From: SLST01 sp046538735
GTDB taxonomy: Bacteria > Spirochaetota > Spirochaetia > DSM-27196 > SLST01
Direction: 5' to 3'
NCBI GenBank assembly: GCA_046538735.1
Contig: JBKHII010000010.1
Span: 7,526 to 71,525 of the forward strand
Length of the DNA stretch: 64,000 nucleotides
Below the pieces are notes generated by a model. It made no database searches, was not told where the DNA came from, and saw nothing but the letters and a program-made list of their open reading frames with translations. The position numbers were made by a program, and so were the translations under genes. How positions within the stretch are numbered: the stretch's first letter is position 1; each line of letters begins with the position of its first letter. Below are positions 16,135 to 25,451 of the stretch, in pieces.

Positions 16135-18135
16135 GTGAGATTCATCAATAGGCTCTTGCTGATCGTCGCCATCGTTGTATTGGCCTTTCTGGGCGTCTCC
16201 GTCATCGGCGTGCAGGTGCTCGGGCAATCGCAGGACATCTCCCGGCTCGCAACCGATCTCGAGAGCGTCTCGTCGATGACGTGGCGGCTTCAGAGTCTGA
16301 CGTATCAGATCCTCGTGACCGATCAGCTCTCGACCGTCGTCCCAACGTGGCGTCAGATCGCGGCGCAGCTGCCGCAGCGTCTGGACGAGATCACATCGCG
16401 ACCCGGAGCGCAGCGCCTCGCCGCCGGGACTCCGGAGTTCGCCACCGCGCTCGAGCGCATGTCCGCTCTCATCAGCGCGCTTCAGACGCAAGCAAGCCTC
16501 CTGGATGAGGCGCTCTCCACGCTGACCGAGGAGTTCACCGACTTCCCGTCCGGATCGCTCAACACGTTGATCCGAGAGCAGAGCAGCTATCCGGCGATGC
16601 GAGTTCAGAGTACGGCCGACACCGTGGCCGTCTACCTGGACGACACGCTCCAGGCGGTGATCAACCGGACGAACGTCCAGCTCGATGAGGCTCGGACGCA
16701 GGCGATTCGGACGATGGGAATCGTCTTCTTCTCCGTCGTAGGAGCCGCAAGCGGACTCGTGATCGCGATGATCTTGGCGTTCACCAGAGCGCTACGGCGA
16801 CGCTTCGCCGCGATCGGCAACTCGATGGAGCAGCTCGCCGCCGGCGATCTCACGGTGGAGCTGCGGCGCGACTCCAGGGACGAGGTCGCCGAGCTCGCCG
16901 GGCATATTCAGAATTATGTCGACGAGTTCTCGCGGGTCGTAGGCGATATCAAGCAGATCGCAGCCTCGGCGGAGGACCTGCGCTCGGACCTCCTCGCCGC
17001 TTCCGAGGAATCGTCGGCATCGATCACTCAGATCGGCGGCAACATCTCCTCGATCGGCTCCACGATCGGTGATCTGGACGGCACGATCGAGCAGACCGGT
17101 GCGAAGCTGGACGACATCAACCGCAGCATCCGCGAGCTCGAAGAACAGATCGAGCACCAGACACGATCGGTCGAGGAGTCGTCGTCCGCGGTGGAAGAGA
17201 TGACGGCGAGCGTGAACAGCGTCTCCCGGATTGCCGCCGACCGGCAGGAGGCCGCGACCAAGCTCAAGACCGTCGCCGACGAGGGGCACGCGAACATCCA
17301 GGTCACCGATGAGAAGGTGACGGCGATCGCCGAATCGGTCGAGGAGATCCTCGGCATCATCACGGTGATCAACACGATCGCGAGTCAGACGAGCATCCTC
17401 TCGATGAACGCGGCGATCGAGGCCGCGCACGCGGGCGAGTACGGGCGCGGCTTCTCGGTTGTCGCCGCGGAGATTCGTCGGCTTTCCGAATCCACGAACC
17501 AGAACGCCAAGCGCATCAAGGAACAGCTGCAGCGCGTCGCCGAGCTCGCAACCGACACGAAGGACATGAGCGAGACGACACGAGAGAGCTTCGCCTCGGT
17601 CGAGACCGAGGTCGAATCCACTGCCGCCGCGTTGAACGAGATCTCGGCTACGATGCGCGAGCTCGCGGACGGAACCGAAGCGGTGCTCGCCGCGACGCAG
17701 CGGGCGGGCGAGATGACGCAGGCGATCCGCAGCGATGCGACGACCGTCGCGAGCCGAAACGAGGACATCACGCGCGACATGCGACATGTCCGGGAGATCT
17801 CAACGTCCGTCCGCGGTGGTATCCAGGAGATCGACGTGGGGACGAAGGAGATCAACCAGATGGTCGGCAACCTCTCCAACGTCACGAGCGAGATGACCGA
17901 TCAGATCGATCTCCTTGGGAGATCGGTTCACCGCTTCCGGACGCACGGCGACGAGGAGGGAGCACGTCCCGAGCGCGTCGGGTCCTCGGTCGAACGCGAG
18001 GCGGGTTCCGGATCGGAGGATGGGGAACAGGGCGCCGACGGCGCGAACCCGGAGATGCTCGAGCCGGTGGACGATGAGAGCGACCTCCCGTCCGAGCTCC
18101 TGCCCCACGACGAAGAGCGCCCGGGGTCCGAGTAA
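16135..18135 (+). CDS. Methyl-accepting chemotaxis protein
   Basis: This is a transmembrane chemoreceptor that signals to CheA/CheW. The 666 residues comprise TM1 (about 5-27), a helical periplasmic sensor region (about 28-185) of no recognised ligand class, TM2 (about 188-212), a HAMP domain (about 212-265, with AAGDLTVELRRDSRDEVAEL) and a long signalling coiled coil. The hairpin tip QTSILSMNAAIEAAHAGEYG (about 415-435) and GRGFSVVAAEIRRLSE identify the family. An acidic disordered tail of some 60 residues follows. The start is GTG 16135, with AGGAG at 16124-16128; an upstream ATG is not available. The intergenic region before it holds only a weak promoter-like GTGACA/TACGTT pair (16063-16091). 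Confidence 0.93.
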   Translation: MRFINRLLLIVAIVVLAFLGVSVIGVQVLGQSQDISRLATDLESVSSMTWRLQSLTYQILVTDQLSTVVPTWRQIAAQLPQRLDEITSRPGAQRLAAGTPEFATALERMSALISALQTQASLLDEALSTLTEEFTDFPSGSLNTLIREQSSYPAMRVQSTADTVAVYLDDTLQAVINRTNVQLDEARTQAIRTMGIVFFSVVGAASGLVIAMILAFTRALRRRFAAIGNSMEQLAAGDLTVELRRDSRDEVAELAGHIQNYVDEFSRVVGDIKQIAASAEDLRSDLLAASEESSASITQIGGNISSIGSTIGDLDGTIEQTGAKLDDINRSIRELEEQIEHQTRSVEESSSAVEEMTASVNSVSRIAADRQEAATKLKTVADEGHANIQVTDEKVTAIAESVEEILGIITVINTIASQTSILSMNAAIEAAHAGEYGRGFSVVAAEIRRLSESTNQNAKRIKEQLQRVAELATDTKDMSETTRESFASVETEVESTAAALNEISATMRELADGTEAVLAATQRAGEMTQAIRSDATTVASRNEDITRDMRHVREISTSVRGGIQEIDVGTKEINQMVGNLSNVTSEMTDQIDLLGRSVHRFRTHGDEEGARPERVGSSVEREAGSGSEDGEQGADGANPEMLEPVDDESDLPSELLPHDEERPGSE

Positions 18136-18191
18136 GCTTTACTCACGATCCGGGCCGGCACAGGCCTTGCACTTCCTATGGTGGAGGACCT

Positions 18192-19307
18192 ATGCCAGAA
18201 CTCGGACCAGTCACCCTGAAGCAGCTCACTTCCCAAAGCGGATTCCCGCGGGTATCGATCCACACACAGATGGTGCGTGCCGGTAAGGAGGTCCGTCAGA
18301 ATCGGATCCGGCTCACCAACGCTGCCAACGAGGCGCGAGATCGGCTCGTCGCGCTCGGTGTGAACGAACGCGACGCAGAGGCGTTCGTCCAACCGGTCGT
18401 GGACCTGGCGCACGACGACGACCAGATGGAGCACCAGTGGGAAGGGTTGAGTCTGTTCCTGGACGAGACCGGGTATCAGACGATCCGGATACCATACGCA
18501 CTCGATGAGCGAGTGGATGTTGGATCACGATTCTCGGTCACGCCCCTGCTCGAGCCGGCCGTGAACAACGACGAATACGCGGTGCTCGCGCTCTCGCAAG
18601 GCGGTGTAGGGCTCTACTCGTGCACGCGGTTCACGGCGGAGCAGGTAGATCTCGCCGGTCTTCCTGAAGACCTCTGCTACGTGCTCCGCTTCGACGAGTA
18701 CGAGAAATCGGGACACGTCCACACGACATCGGCGCGGGGCGACTCGATGCACCACGGGCACGGCCTGGGCAAGGACGAGCACGACGCGTTCGTGAAGCAA
18801 TTCGTGGACGCGATCGAGCCGACGGTGACAAGCTGGGCACGCGAGAAGCAGCTTCCGCTCGTTGTGATCGGCGCCGACGATGTGGTCGGTCTCTATCTGA
18901 AGGGGCAGAGCTACGACCGGATCGTGGAGGAGCACCGGATCGTGGATCCGCACTCGCTGTCGCTCGACGATATCATCCGTCTCGGTGCGGAGTGCATGCA
19001 ACCGACCTTCACGAAGCGACGCGACGACGCGATCGCGCGATTCCACGCGGCCGAGCACAAGGCGGTGGACATCTACGGAGTCTTGTCGGCGCTCGTGGAG
19101 GGGCGTGTGGAGACGCTCCTACTCGACCCGGCGCAGGAGATATACGGGACGCTCGACCCCGCCACCGAGTCGGTCCACGTTGATTCCGAAGCGACCGGAA
19201 CGAACGAGAACCTCGTGGATTCCGCCCTTGCACGGGCGCTCGCGGTCAATGCCAACGTAGTCGTCGTCCAGGGAGAGGTGCGGACGCCCGCGGCCATTCT
19301 GCACTGA
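18192..19307 (+). CDS. baeRF-type (bacterial archaeo-eukaryotic release factor-like) protein
   Basis: baeRF proteins are bacterial relatives of eRF1/Pelota domains, proposed to act on stalled or special ribosomes; few have been tested. The 371-residue protein shows the typical layout: an N-terminal part (PRVSIHTQMVRAG, then DDDQMEHQWEGLSLFLDETG), the middle strand YAVLALSQGGVGLYSCTRF, a His-rich segment (SMHHGHGLGKDEHDAF) that leads into the eRF1-like domain (LPLVVIGADDVVGLYLKG), and the C-terminal VETLLLDPAQEIYGTLDPAT with an end like VNANVVVVQGEV. ATG 18192 follows GGAGGA. It is 45 bp upstream of the second ParA-like gene. I cannot assign the exact baeRF subfamily. Confidence 0.75.
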   Translation: MPELGPVTLKQLTSQSGFPRVSIHTQMVRAGKEVRQNRIRLTNAANEARDRLVALGVNERDAEAFVQPVVDLAHDDDQMEHQWEGLSLFLDETGYQTIRIPYALDERVDVGSRFSVTPLLEPAVNNDEYAVLALSQGGVGLYSCTRFTAEQVDLAGLPEDLCYVLRFDEYEKSGHVHTTSARGDSMHHGHGLGKDEHDAFVKQFVDAIEPTVTSWAREKQLPLVVIGADDVVGLYLKGQSYDRIVEEHRIVDPHSLSLDDIIRLGAECMQPTFTKRRDDAIARFHAAEHKAVDIYGVLSALVEGRVETLLLDPAQEIYGTLDPATESVHVDSEATGTNENLVDSALARALAVNANVVVVQGEVRTPAAILH

Positions 19308-19352
19308 GGCCCCCTCTTTAGTCGCAAGCCGTTGTAGGGTAGAGTTCTCGCA

Positions 19353-20960
19353 ATGGCATCTGCAACGGAACGGCTCCGTTCCCGGGTCCTCGCCGTGGGG
19401 TCCGGGAAGGGCGGCGTGGGCAAGTCCACCACGAGCGTCAACCTCGCCATCATCGCCGCCAAGACCGGGCGACGCGTTGGGCTCGTCGATCTCGATCCAC
19501 TCTCGAACATGGCAACGATCCTGGACGTACGAGACGACGATCTCGTGCGCGTGAGGGAGCGTATCGAGCGGGGAGAGCGGTCGCTTGACGAGGCGACGAT
19601 CAAGCTCTTCAAGAACGTGGACCTCCTCTTTCCGCGTCCCAAGCTCGGGAGGGGGGAGAGCGCCCGGCTGCGTGCGGCCCTCTTCAACGACAACGCCTCC
19701 GCGCTGCTCGATCGCTACGACCTGGTGATCTGCGACATGCCTGCCGGAATCGGTCGCGACGAGAACCTCGCCTTCCTTCCGTTCGTGGGCGCTCTGATCG
19801 TGGTGACGAACCCGGAACCCACGTCGCACGTCTCAGCCGGCGGATACATCCGTGTCGCGCTCGAGATACGGCCCGACCTCCCGATCCTGTTCTGGCACAA
19901 CCGGCACCGGGAGATCGTACCGGGAGGATTCCATCCCACGGACGTCATCGGTAACTACAACCGGTACGTGGACGACGAGATGCGCATCAACGGCGAGGCA
20001 GCGAATCGGGTAACCCACGCCGCAGTTATCCCCGACGATCCGTCGCTGAATCTGCTCCAGCAGACGCTCTCGTTCGAGGCACACGTCCTCGGCAAACTCC
20101 TGGACGCCACGCAGATGCTGCACAAGTCGATCATCGCGACCATTCAGTCGGCCGGCGTGCTCAGCGACGCCGCGGCGAACGAGCTGCGCTTTTACCTCAG
20201 CAGCCACTCGGGGTCGCTCGGTCCCGACGAGCTCTCCGAGGAGGCGGTCTCCTATCTGCGAGACGGCAGCGCTCCGACCGAACCCAATGACGGTATCGAC
20301 GGATCGAGCGTGGACGATTTCATCCGTCGCTACGCCGACCATCCTCTGACGAGCCCGGTGCGTGAGACGATCGTCGCGCTTGAGCAGGCCGCCGAGCATG
20401 TCGTGGATCAACAGCGCCTCTTCGCGGCCGGCAAGGCGGACCGTCGGCCGGTGACGCTCGCGTCGCTCCAGGTGCGGAGGCTCCTTGACCAGGTAAGAAA
20501 GCACGCGCCGTCTCGGTTCGAGCGAAACCTCGCGGGGGTTATTCTCTGCTACCTTGCGGTTCTGCTGATCTCCGGATCGGACCGGGTTCGCACGCTCGTG
20601 TTGCAGGTTGTTCCGCGGCGGAGCGAGAACGGCCGGATCGTGCGAGATCGGCGGGGGCAGATACACAACCTCGTGGAACGCAACGATGCGTATCACCGGC
20701 GTTATTTCACGCTCGTAAAACGGCTCTATCCGGTGCTCGTACAGCAAGTGAACAAGCTGGTCCGGGCGTCGGGGTGGAACGATCTGCTGCTGCGAACCGC
20801 GGACGGACAGCTCAACAAGAACGCGTATCTGAAGCTGCTCACGCACGTCCTGCACGACTCGCTTCACGCGGGCCTCGGCGTCTACGTAGGATTCAGATAC
20901 AACAGCGCCGGACGTGCAATCGAGGAGGGCGCGAAGCGCGTTCTCAAGGTTGTGAGGTAG
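19353..20960 (+). CDS. ParA/MinD-like ATPase with long C-terminal extension (second of two)
   Basis: The N-terminal half is a ParA/MinD ATPase: deviant Walker A KGGVGKSTTSVNLA near residue 20, VGLVDLDPLSNMA, and Walker B LVICDMPAGIGRDEN (about 128-142). About 270 further residues follow (roughly 265-535) that I do not recognise. They look helical, with one hydrophobic stretch (NLAGVILCYLAVLLISG, about 394-410) and a basic end (EEGAKRVLKVV). The total of 535 residues is twice a normal MinD. ATG 19353 lacks a ribosome site, but a TAGAGT box at 19340-19345 would put transcription near the start codon. It is convergent with rph across a hairpin. Cargo unknown. Confidence 0.82.
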   Translation: MASATERLRSRVLAVGSGKGGVGKSTTSVNLAIIAAKTGRRVGLVDLDPLSNMATILDVRDDDLVRVRERIERGERSLDEATIKLFKNVDLLFPRPKLGRGESARLRAALFNDNASALLDRYDLVICDMPAGIGRDENLAFLPFVGALIVVTNPEPTSHVSAGGYIRVALEIRPDLPILFWHNRHREIVPGGFHPTDVIGNYNRYVDDEMRINGEAANRVTHAAVIPDDPSLNLLQQTLSFEAHVLGKLLDATQMLHKSIIATIQSAGVLSDAAANELRFYLSSHSGSLGPDELSEEAVSYLRDGSAPTEPNDGIDGSSVDDFIRRYADHPLTSPVRETIVALEQAAEHVVDQQRLFAAGKADRRPVTLASLQVRRLLDQVRKHAPSRFERNLAGVILCYLAVLLISGSDRVRTLVLQVVPRRSENGRIVRDRRGQIHNLVERNDAYHRRYFTLVKRLYPVLVQQVNKLVRASGWNDLLLRTADGQLNKNAYLKLLTHVLHDSLHAGLGVYVGFRYNSAGRAIEEGAKRVLKVVR

Positions 20961-20961
20961 T

Positions 20962-20991
20962 CGGCCGCGGTCCGCGGGCGACCGCCGGCCG
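20962..20991. terminator. Hairpin between convergent ParA-like gene and rph
   Basis: CGGCCGCGGTC (20962-20972) pairs with GACCGCCGGCCG (20980-20991), with one bulged base and a 7-nt loop. It sits between two converging stops. No U-tract. Confidence 0.55.
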
Positions 20992-21002
20992 TCCAGTGCC
21001 GT

Positions 21003-21695
21003 TCAACGCCGTTCGCCGAGCGCCTCGAGCTGCGCCGCGAAGATCCCGGCGATCCCCTCGTCCGCGGCGTCCATCAGGCGGTTGAGCTCGGCTCGACTGA
21101 AGACGCCCTTCTCGCCGGTGCCCTGGACCTCTACGAGGAAGTCGTCGCGTTTGACGACATTCATGTCCACCTGAGCCTGCGAGTCGTGTGCGTAGTCGAG
21201 GTCGCACACAATCTCGCCTCCAACGATACCCACGCTCACTGCGGCTACCTGGCCGACGAGGTACTCACTCGCGCCGGCCGCTCCGGTTTCCCGGGCGAAC
21301 GACTCGAGCGCGTCGTGGAGCGCGACCCATCCTCCGGAGATAGCCGCGGTTCTCGTCCCGCCGTCAGCCTCGATCACGTCGCAGTCTACCGTGATAGTCA
21401 CTTCGCCGAGCCGCGTCAGGTTGACCGCGGCTCGGAGACTGCGGCCCACAAGGCGCTGGATCTCCGTGCTGCGACCGTCTCGTTTCCCGATTTCTCGTCG
21501 CTTGCGACCGCCCGGTGTGCTGCCCGGCAGCATCGCGTACTCGGCCGTGACCCACCCGGTTCCGGTATCGCGCAGAAACGGCGGAACCGAACGCTCGATG
21601 CTCGCCGAGCACATGACCTGTGTGTTCCCGAAGGCGACGAGGCACGAGCCCGCCGGGTTGCGGAGTATGTTGCGCTTGAAACTCAGTTCTCTCAT
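21003..21695 (-). CDS. rph: Ribonuclease PH, N-terminally short
   Basis: RNase PH is a phosphorolytic 3'-exonuclease that trims tRNA 3' ends. The 230 residues carry the family motifs GNTQVMCSASIERSVPPFLR, GWVTAEYAMLPGST, RSTEIQRLVGRSLRAAVNL, ADGGTRTAAISGG and AAVSVGIVGGEIVCDLDY. The usual N-terminal RPDGR segment is absent: the protein begins MRELSFKRNIL, equivalent to about residue 10 of other RNase PH. An in-frame TAG eight codons upstream rules out an earlier start. It lies 19 bp downstream of rhaM on the same strand, an unusual operon partner. Confidence 0.92.
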   Translation of the reverse strand: MRELSFKRNILRNPAGSCLVAFGNTQVMCSASIERSVPPFLRDTGTGWVTAEYAMLPGSTPGGRKRREIGKRDGRSTEIQRLVGRSLRAAVNLTRLGEVTITVDCDVIEADGGTRTAAISGGWVALHDALESFARETGAAGASEYLVGQVAAVSVGIVGGEIVCDLDYAHDSQAQVDMNVVKRDDFLVEVQGTGEKGVFSRAELNRLMDAADEGIAGIFAAQLEALGERR

Positions 21696-21714
21696 GATGG
21701 TACGGCTCTCTCTT

Positions 21715-22029
21715 TCAGTCTACGTGGAAGACCTCTACGAGCGGTCGAACCACCGGCGACTTGTCCTCGTTGACCTCCATGAGGTCCGCCATGTGCTCCC
21801 ACCACCTGCGCATGACCTCCGTACCGGAGAGTGCATCCGCGTCGTTCGGCTCCGAAAGGCGCTGGAAGGCGAACAGGGTCAGCGATTCCGGGTCAAGGAA
21901 GATCGTGTAGTCGCGCACGCCGTGCGCCGCAAGCTCCTTCCTCAGTTCGGGCCGGAGCTCGTCGTGGCGCCGTCGGTACTCCGCTTCATTCCCGGGCTTG
22001 AGCCTCATCGTGAATCCAACTCGAGTCAC
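21715..22029 (-). CDS. rhaM: L-rhamnose mutarotase
   Basis: RhaM interconverts the alpha and beta anomers of L-rhamnose. The 104-residue protein matches family length and landmarks: FTMRLKPGNEAEYRRRHDEL, DYTIFLDPESLTLFAF, MRRWWEHMADLM and SPVVRPLVEVFHVD. The start GTG 22029 (VTRVGFTM) aligns with the known N-terminus and has GGAG a few bases upstream; the frame extends further up only by running into rhaA. It lies 14 bp downstream of rhaA. Confidence 0.9.
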   Translation of the reverse strand: MTRVGFTMRLKPGNEAEYRRRHDELRPELRKELAAHGVRDYTIFLDPESLTLFAFQRLSEPNDADALSGTEVMRRWWEHMADLMEVNEDKSPVVRPLVEVFHVD

Positions 22030-22043
22030 TCGACCGCTCTCCG

Positions 22044-23312
22044 TTACGCCCTGCCGCGCCTGGACAGCACGTCGCGCTCGTACGCGGCCACGTCGCTCAG
22101 CCAATCGGTGGCTGCCGGCACCTCCTGTCGCCTGCAGAACTCGTTCCACACGGCGCCGAAGGGCAGCGTCTTTGCCTCTTCCTGCAACGCGAGCCGGTCG
22201 CCGAGCCGCCCGTTCTGTTCGGCTTTCTTGACGAGGCTGATCGGCTCGAGAAGCGAGAACAGCGCCGCCTTCTGTGCGGCGCGAGTGCCGATGACCCACG
22301 CCTCGATTCGGTTGATACTCGCGTCGAAGAAGTCGAGGGCGACGTATACCCGATCCCAGGCGTTCGCTCGGGTGATCTCGCGCATGATCGCACGCGTGTC
22401 GTCGTCAAAGAGGACGACGTGGTCCGAGTCCCAGCGAACGGGCCGCGAGACATGAAGCAGGAGCCGGGGGAAGAAGGGGAGCAGCGCGCTCACTTTTTCT
22501 GCGATTGACTCGGTCGGATGGTAGTGGCCCGCGTCCATACAGAGCATGATGTTGCGCGATTGCGCGTACGCCAGGTAGAACTCGTGCGAGCCCACGACGT
22601 AGCTTTCGCTGGCGATGCCGAAGAGCTTGCTCTCCACTGCATCCAGCGTGTGACCCGGATCGAGTTCCTCCGCGAAGACCGCGTCCAGCGATTCCACGAG
22701 TATCTCTCGATGAACGAGGCGATCCGCGGGTTGGTCCTTCCACCCGTCCGGGATCCAGAAATTGTCCACGCTCGGGGTTCCGAGTTTGCGTCCCATCTCC
22801 GCGGAGATCACGCGGGACCGCCGGCCGTGCTCGATCCAGAAGTCGCGAATGCCCTTGTCGCGGTGCGCGAGCGTGAAGCCCGAGTCCGACTTGGGATGCG
22901 AGAAGAAGGTGGGGTTGAAATCGAGGGCGATGCCAAGATCTCGGGCCCAGTCGATCCAGCCCCGGAAGTGCGACGGCTCCATCTCGTCTCGGTCAACGTG
23001 ATTGCCGCCCGTATCGAGGTAGATCGCATGGAGGTTGAGCCGATGCGTGCCGGGAATCAGGCTGTACGCCTTCTCAAAGTCCGCGCGAAGCTCGTCCGGA
23101 GTTCGCGCCTTCCCCGGGAAGTTGCCGGTTGCGATGATGCCACCCGTGAGCGGGCCCCCGTGCTCGAAACCGGTCACGTCGTCACCCTGCCGGCAATGGA
23201 TCGAAATCGCGATGTCGGCCATTCGTGCGAGGGCCGCCTCCGTATCCACGCCGAGCGAATCGTAGGCTTCCCGGGCGGCGTCGTAGTCTCGCTTGATTGA
23301 TTGCTCGTTCAT
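22044..23312 (-). CDS. rhaA: L-rhamnose isomerase
   Basis: RhaA converts L-rhamnose to L-rhamnulose, the first committed step of rhamnose use. The 422-residue protein is of the E. coli type and length, with GHYHPTESIAEKVSALLPF, LLLHVSRPVRWDSDHVVLFD, LDFFDASINRIEAWVIGTR and LPFGAVWNEFCRR. The metal-binding Glu/Asp/His residues lie in those segments. ATG 23312 follows GGAGAC. The rhamnulokinase and aldolase are not in this window, so the pathway must be completed elsewhere. rhaM and rph follow on the same strand. Confidence 0.95.
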   Translation of the reverse strand: MNEQSIKRDYDAAREAYDSLGVDTEAALARMADIAISIHCRQGDDVTGFEHGGPLTGGIIATGNFPGKARTPDELRADFEKAYSLIPGTHRLNLHAIYLDTGGNHVDRDEMEPSHFRGWIDWARDLGIALDFNPTFFSHPKSDSGFTLAHRDKGIRDFWIEHGRRSRVISAEMGRKLGTPSVDNFWIPDGWKDQPADRLVHREILVESLDAVFAEELDPGHTLDAVESKLFGIASESYVVGSHEFYLAYAQSRNIMLCMDAGHYHPTESIAEKVSALLPFFPRLLLHVSRPVRWDSDHVVLFDDDTRAIMREITRANAWDRVYVALDFFDASINRIEAWVIGTRAAQKAALFSLLEPISLVKKAEQNGRLGDRLALQEEAKTLPFGAVWNEFCRRQEVPAATDWLSDVAAYERDVLSRRGRA

Positions 23313-23377
23313 CGGCGTCTCCAGCGCCCATTCTGCACCGATTGCTCAAGTCCGTGAATAGCCCCGGTGAGACTGAA

Positions 23378-24109
23378 TCAGATGTGGAAGATCTTCTTGT
23401 ACTCCGAGTGGCGTTCGCGCAGACGCTTGTTGATGAAGAGAACGACAACGAAGAGCGAGAGCGTACACGCGAACGCAATGAGCGACCAACTCACGAGCAG
23501 TTCGTCGTGGAGCGCATAGTTCAGCACGAGCTCGAGCCCCACGACGAAGAAGCCGGATGCGAGGAAGACGACCGCGAGCGACTGAAGGGCGTTCAGATTG
23601 AGTTTTACGATCGCGGCGCCCGAACCTCCTGCCAGGAGCGCCACCAGAATCGTGACGGGGAGACCGATCGGCAGAAACCACTCGGTGTCGCCGACCAGGA
23701 GATCCAGAAGGAAGAGGAATCCCACGACGACGACAGTTTCCACGGCGAAGAGCCATGCAGGGCGCCGAATGAGCGCGATAATCGCCGCCGTAAGCAGATA
23801 GACGAATACGATCGCAAGAAGCGGGTAGGTCGACCAGGTCAGCGTGAAACCAAAGGCGAAGTCAGCCGCGAAGATGACGATCGCAGCGGTGAACGCCACC
23901 AGCGACGTCATCTCGAAGAGCCAGATCTTTGCGCCACGAACGGTCTTCTCGTTCTCAGCGTCGATCTCCGTCCCCGGACGGAGCACGTTGTCCCGGTACT
24001 CGTCATCCTGTCGCTGCTTCCTCCGCTCCTCGGTCACCGGTTCACCGCACAACGGACACTCATCCAGGTTGTCTTCGATCATTACGCCGCACTTCGTGCA
24101 TTTCTTCAT
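23378..24109 (-). CDS. Zinc-ribbon membrane protein, DUF6320-like
   Basis: The function is unknown. The 243-residue protein starts with a zinc ribbon (CTKCGVMIEDNLDECPLCGEP), then a charged segment, then about six to seven transmembrane helices from residue 60 on (for example SLVAFTAAIVIFAADFAFG and AVVFLASGFFVVGLELVL). I associate this design with DUF6320 proteins, which tend to lie next to condensation-like acyltransferases, as here. Its start overlaps the acyltransferase stop (ATGA at 24106-24109), so the two are translationally coupled and probably work together. Confidence 0.75.
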   Translation of the reverse strand: MKKCTKCGVMIEDNLDECPLCGEPVTEERRKQRQDDEYRDNVLRPGTEIDAENEKTVRGAKIWLFEMTSLVAFTAAIVIFAADFAFGFTLTWSTYPLLAIVFVYLLTAAIIALIRRPAWLFAVETVVVVGFLFLLDLLVGDTEWFLPIGLPVTILVALLAGGSGAAIVKLNLNALQSLAVVFLASGFFVVGLELVLNYALHDELLVSWSLIAFACTLSLFVVVLFINKRLRERHSEYKKIFHI

Positions 24110-25395
24110 GGTGTCTGCTCCGATACGATGACATTGATCCCGTCCGCTGCGAAGCGTCGGAAGACGCTCCGTTCCACGGCTCGATTGTGAATCACGCTCC
24201 CGAACGTCACGTAGAGATCATGGTCGAAGCTCACAACCGAACACCCCGTCTTATACGCGATGTTGGGGCCGAGCGCGAACCCTACGGACGCCACGAACGG
24301 CTTCGCTTCGTCAGGCAGGAGAAACCTTCCGAGATTCGAGACAACACCGGAATAGCTGCGATCGCCGATCGTCCGCTTGAGGTGGCCGAGATACGCGTCC
24401 TTGATTGCCCTGGGAATGAGGCGCACGAACATCACCCGTTCGCCGCCTACGTTGCGCGCGACCTGCCGGACGAGCTCGTTCTTGTCGACTTGTATGTTCA
24501 TCTCGTTGTGAACGCGACGAACGATCGTCTCGAACTCCCATTCTCCGAGCCTGAGGTCGATCTCAGGCGAGACGAAGAGCGAGAAGTTCCTCATCGTCGT
24601 TGACTCATAGTGGCGGCGCATGTTGACCGGCACCTCTATCCGAACGATGCTGTGACGCGGCTTGATGACCCCCTCCGCCTGCTGGTCGTGGATCGCCTTG
24701 ATCGATTCCATGTACGCCGCGACGACGTACTCGGTGAGCGTGACGCGGTACCCTTTTGCGACCGAAAGCGCCTCCGCGACCGGCATACGGCCCGTCACGG
24801 TCCGGTATCCGCGAACGTACGGGATGCCTCCCACGTGGTACGCCGGTTCCAGGTCCGGCGCTTTCGGGACACCCGGCCGGTAGAGCTTCTGGAACGAATC
24901 TTCGTACTCCTCCGGAGGTACCGGCGCGCCGGGATCGAGGAGGTGCGCTCCTCGCTCCACGTTCTCGCCGAGGAGTCGGAGGTACTCCACGACCACCGAG
25001 CCCAGGAAGCGCATGCCGCCATAGCCGTCGGTGAGAACGTGGGAAAAGTCTGCCGCAACCGTACTCTCTCTGGCGTAGACGTGGAGAAGCTGTTCGTTGT
25101 GCCGTTTGAGCGAGATCCGTGTCACCGGGTATTCCGGCAGCGGCCTGATGCGGAGCCGCCGCGAGTGGCGCTGCAGGTAGTACCAGAAGAAGCCGCGCCT
25201 CAGGTGTACCTGATAGTAGGGAACTCGTTGCACTACGAGATCGAGCGCCTCCTGCATCTCCCGGATGCGAATCGGCTCCTTCAACGTGATCGAGATCCGG
25301 AAGACGGCCGGAGTGGCGTCGCTGTGCGTTGCGGGGTAGATTTTGGCCGCGTTGTCGAGTTTCAGCCAGTCAACGTCTGCCGGTGAATCGCTCAT
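24106..25395 (-). CDS. Condensation-domain-like (alcohol acetyltransferase-type) acyltransferase
   Basis: Members of this CoA-dependent acyltransferase superfamily use an HXXXDG motif to transfer acyl groups. In the 429-residue protein it is SHVLTDGYGG (about residues 117-126). Other features are MQEALDLVVQRVPYYQVHLR near the start, RIEVPVNMRRHY, and the C-terminal NLGRFLLPDEAKPFVASVGF typical of the fold. ATG 25395 has AAGGAG. It is coupled to the downstream zinc-ribbon membrane protein. The acceptor (an alcohol, lipid or sugar) is unknown; similar pairs occur in Firmicutes and spirochaetes. Confidence 0.78.
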   Translation of the reverse strand: MSDSPADVDWLKLDNAAKIYPATHSDATPAVFRISITLKEPIRIREMQEALDLVVQRVPYYQVHLRRGFFWYYLQRHSRRLRIRPLPEYPVTRISLKRHNEQLLHVYARESTVAADFSHVLTDGYGGMRFLGSVVVEYLRLLGENVERGAHLLDPGAPVPPEEYEDSFQKLYRPGVPKAPDLEPAYHVGGIPYVRGYRTVTGRMPVAEALSVAKGYRVTLTEYVVAAYMESIKAIHDQQAEGVIKPRHSIVRIEVPVNMRRHYESTTMRNFSLFVSPEIDLRLGEWEFETIVRRVHNEMNIQVDKNELVRQVARNVGGERVMFVRLIPRAIKDAYLGHLKRTIGDRSYSGVVSNLGRFLLPDEAKPFVASVGFALGPNIAYKTGCSVVSFDHDLYVTFGSVIHNRAVERSVFRRFAADGINVIVSEQTP

Positions 25396-25451
25396 ATGCT
25401 CCTTGTCGTTCCGTCAAGACTACAGCCGCCGGCGCGTATGAACAAGTCGTC

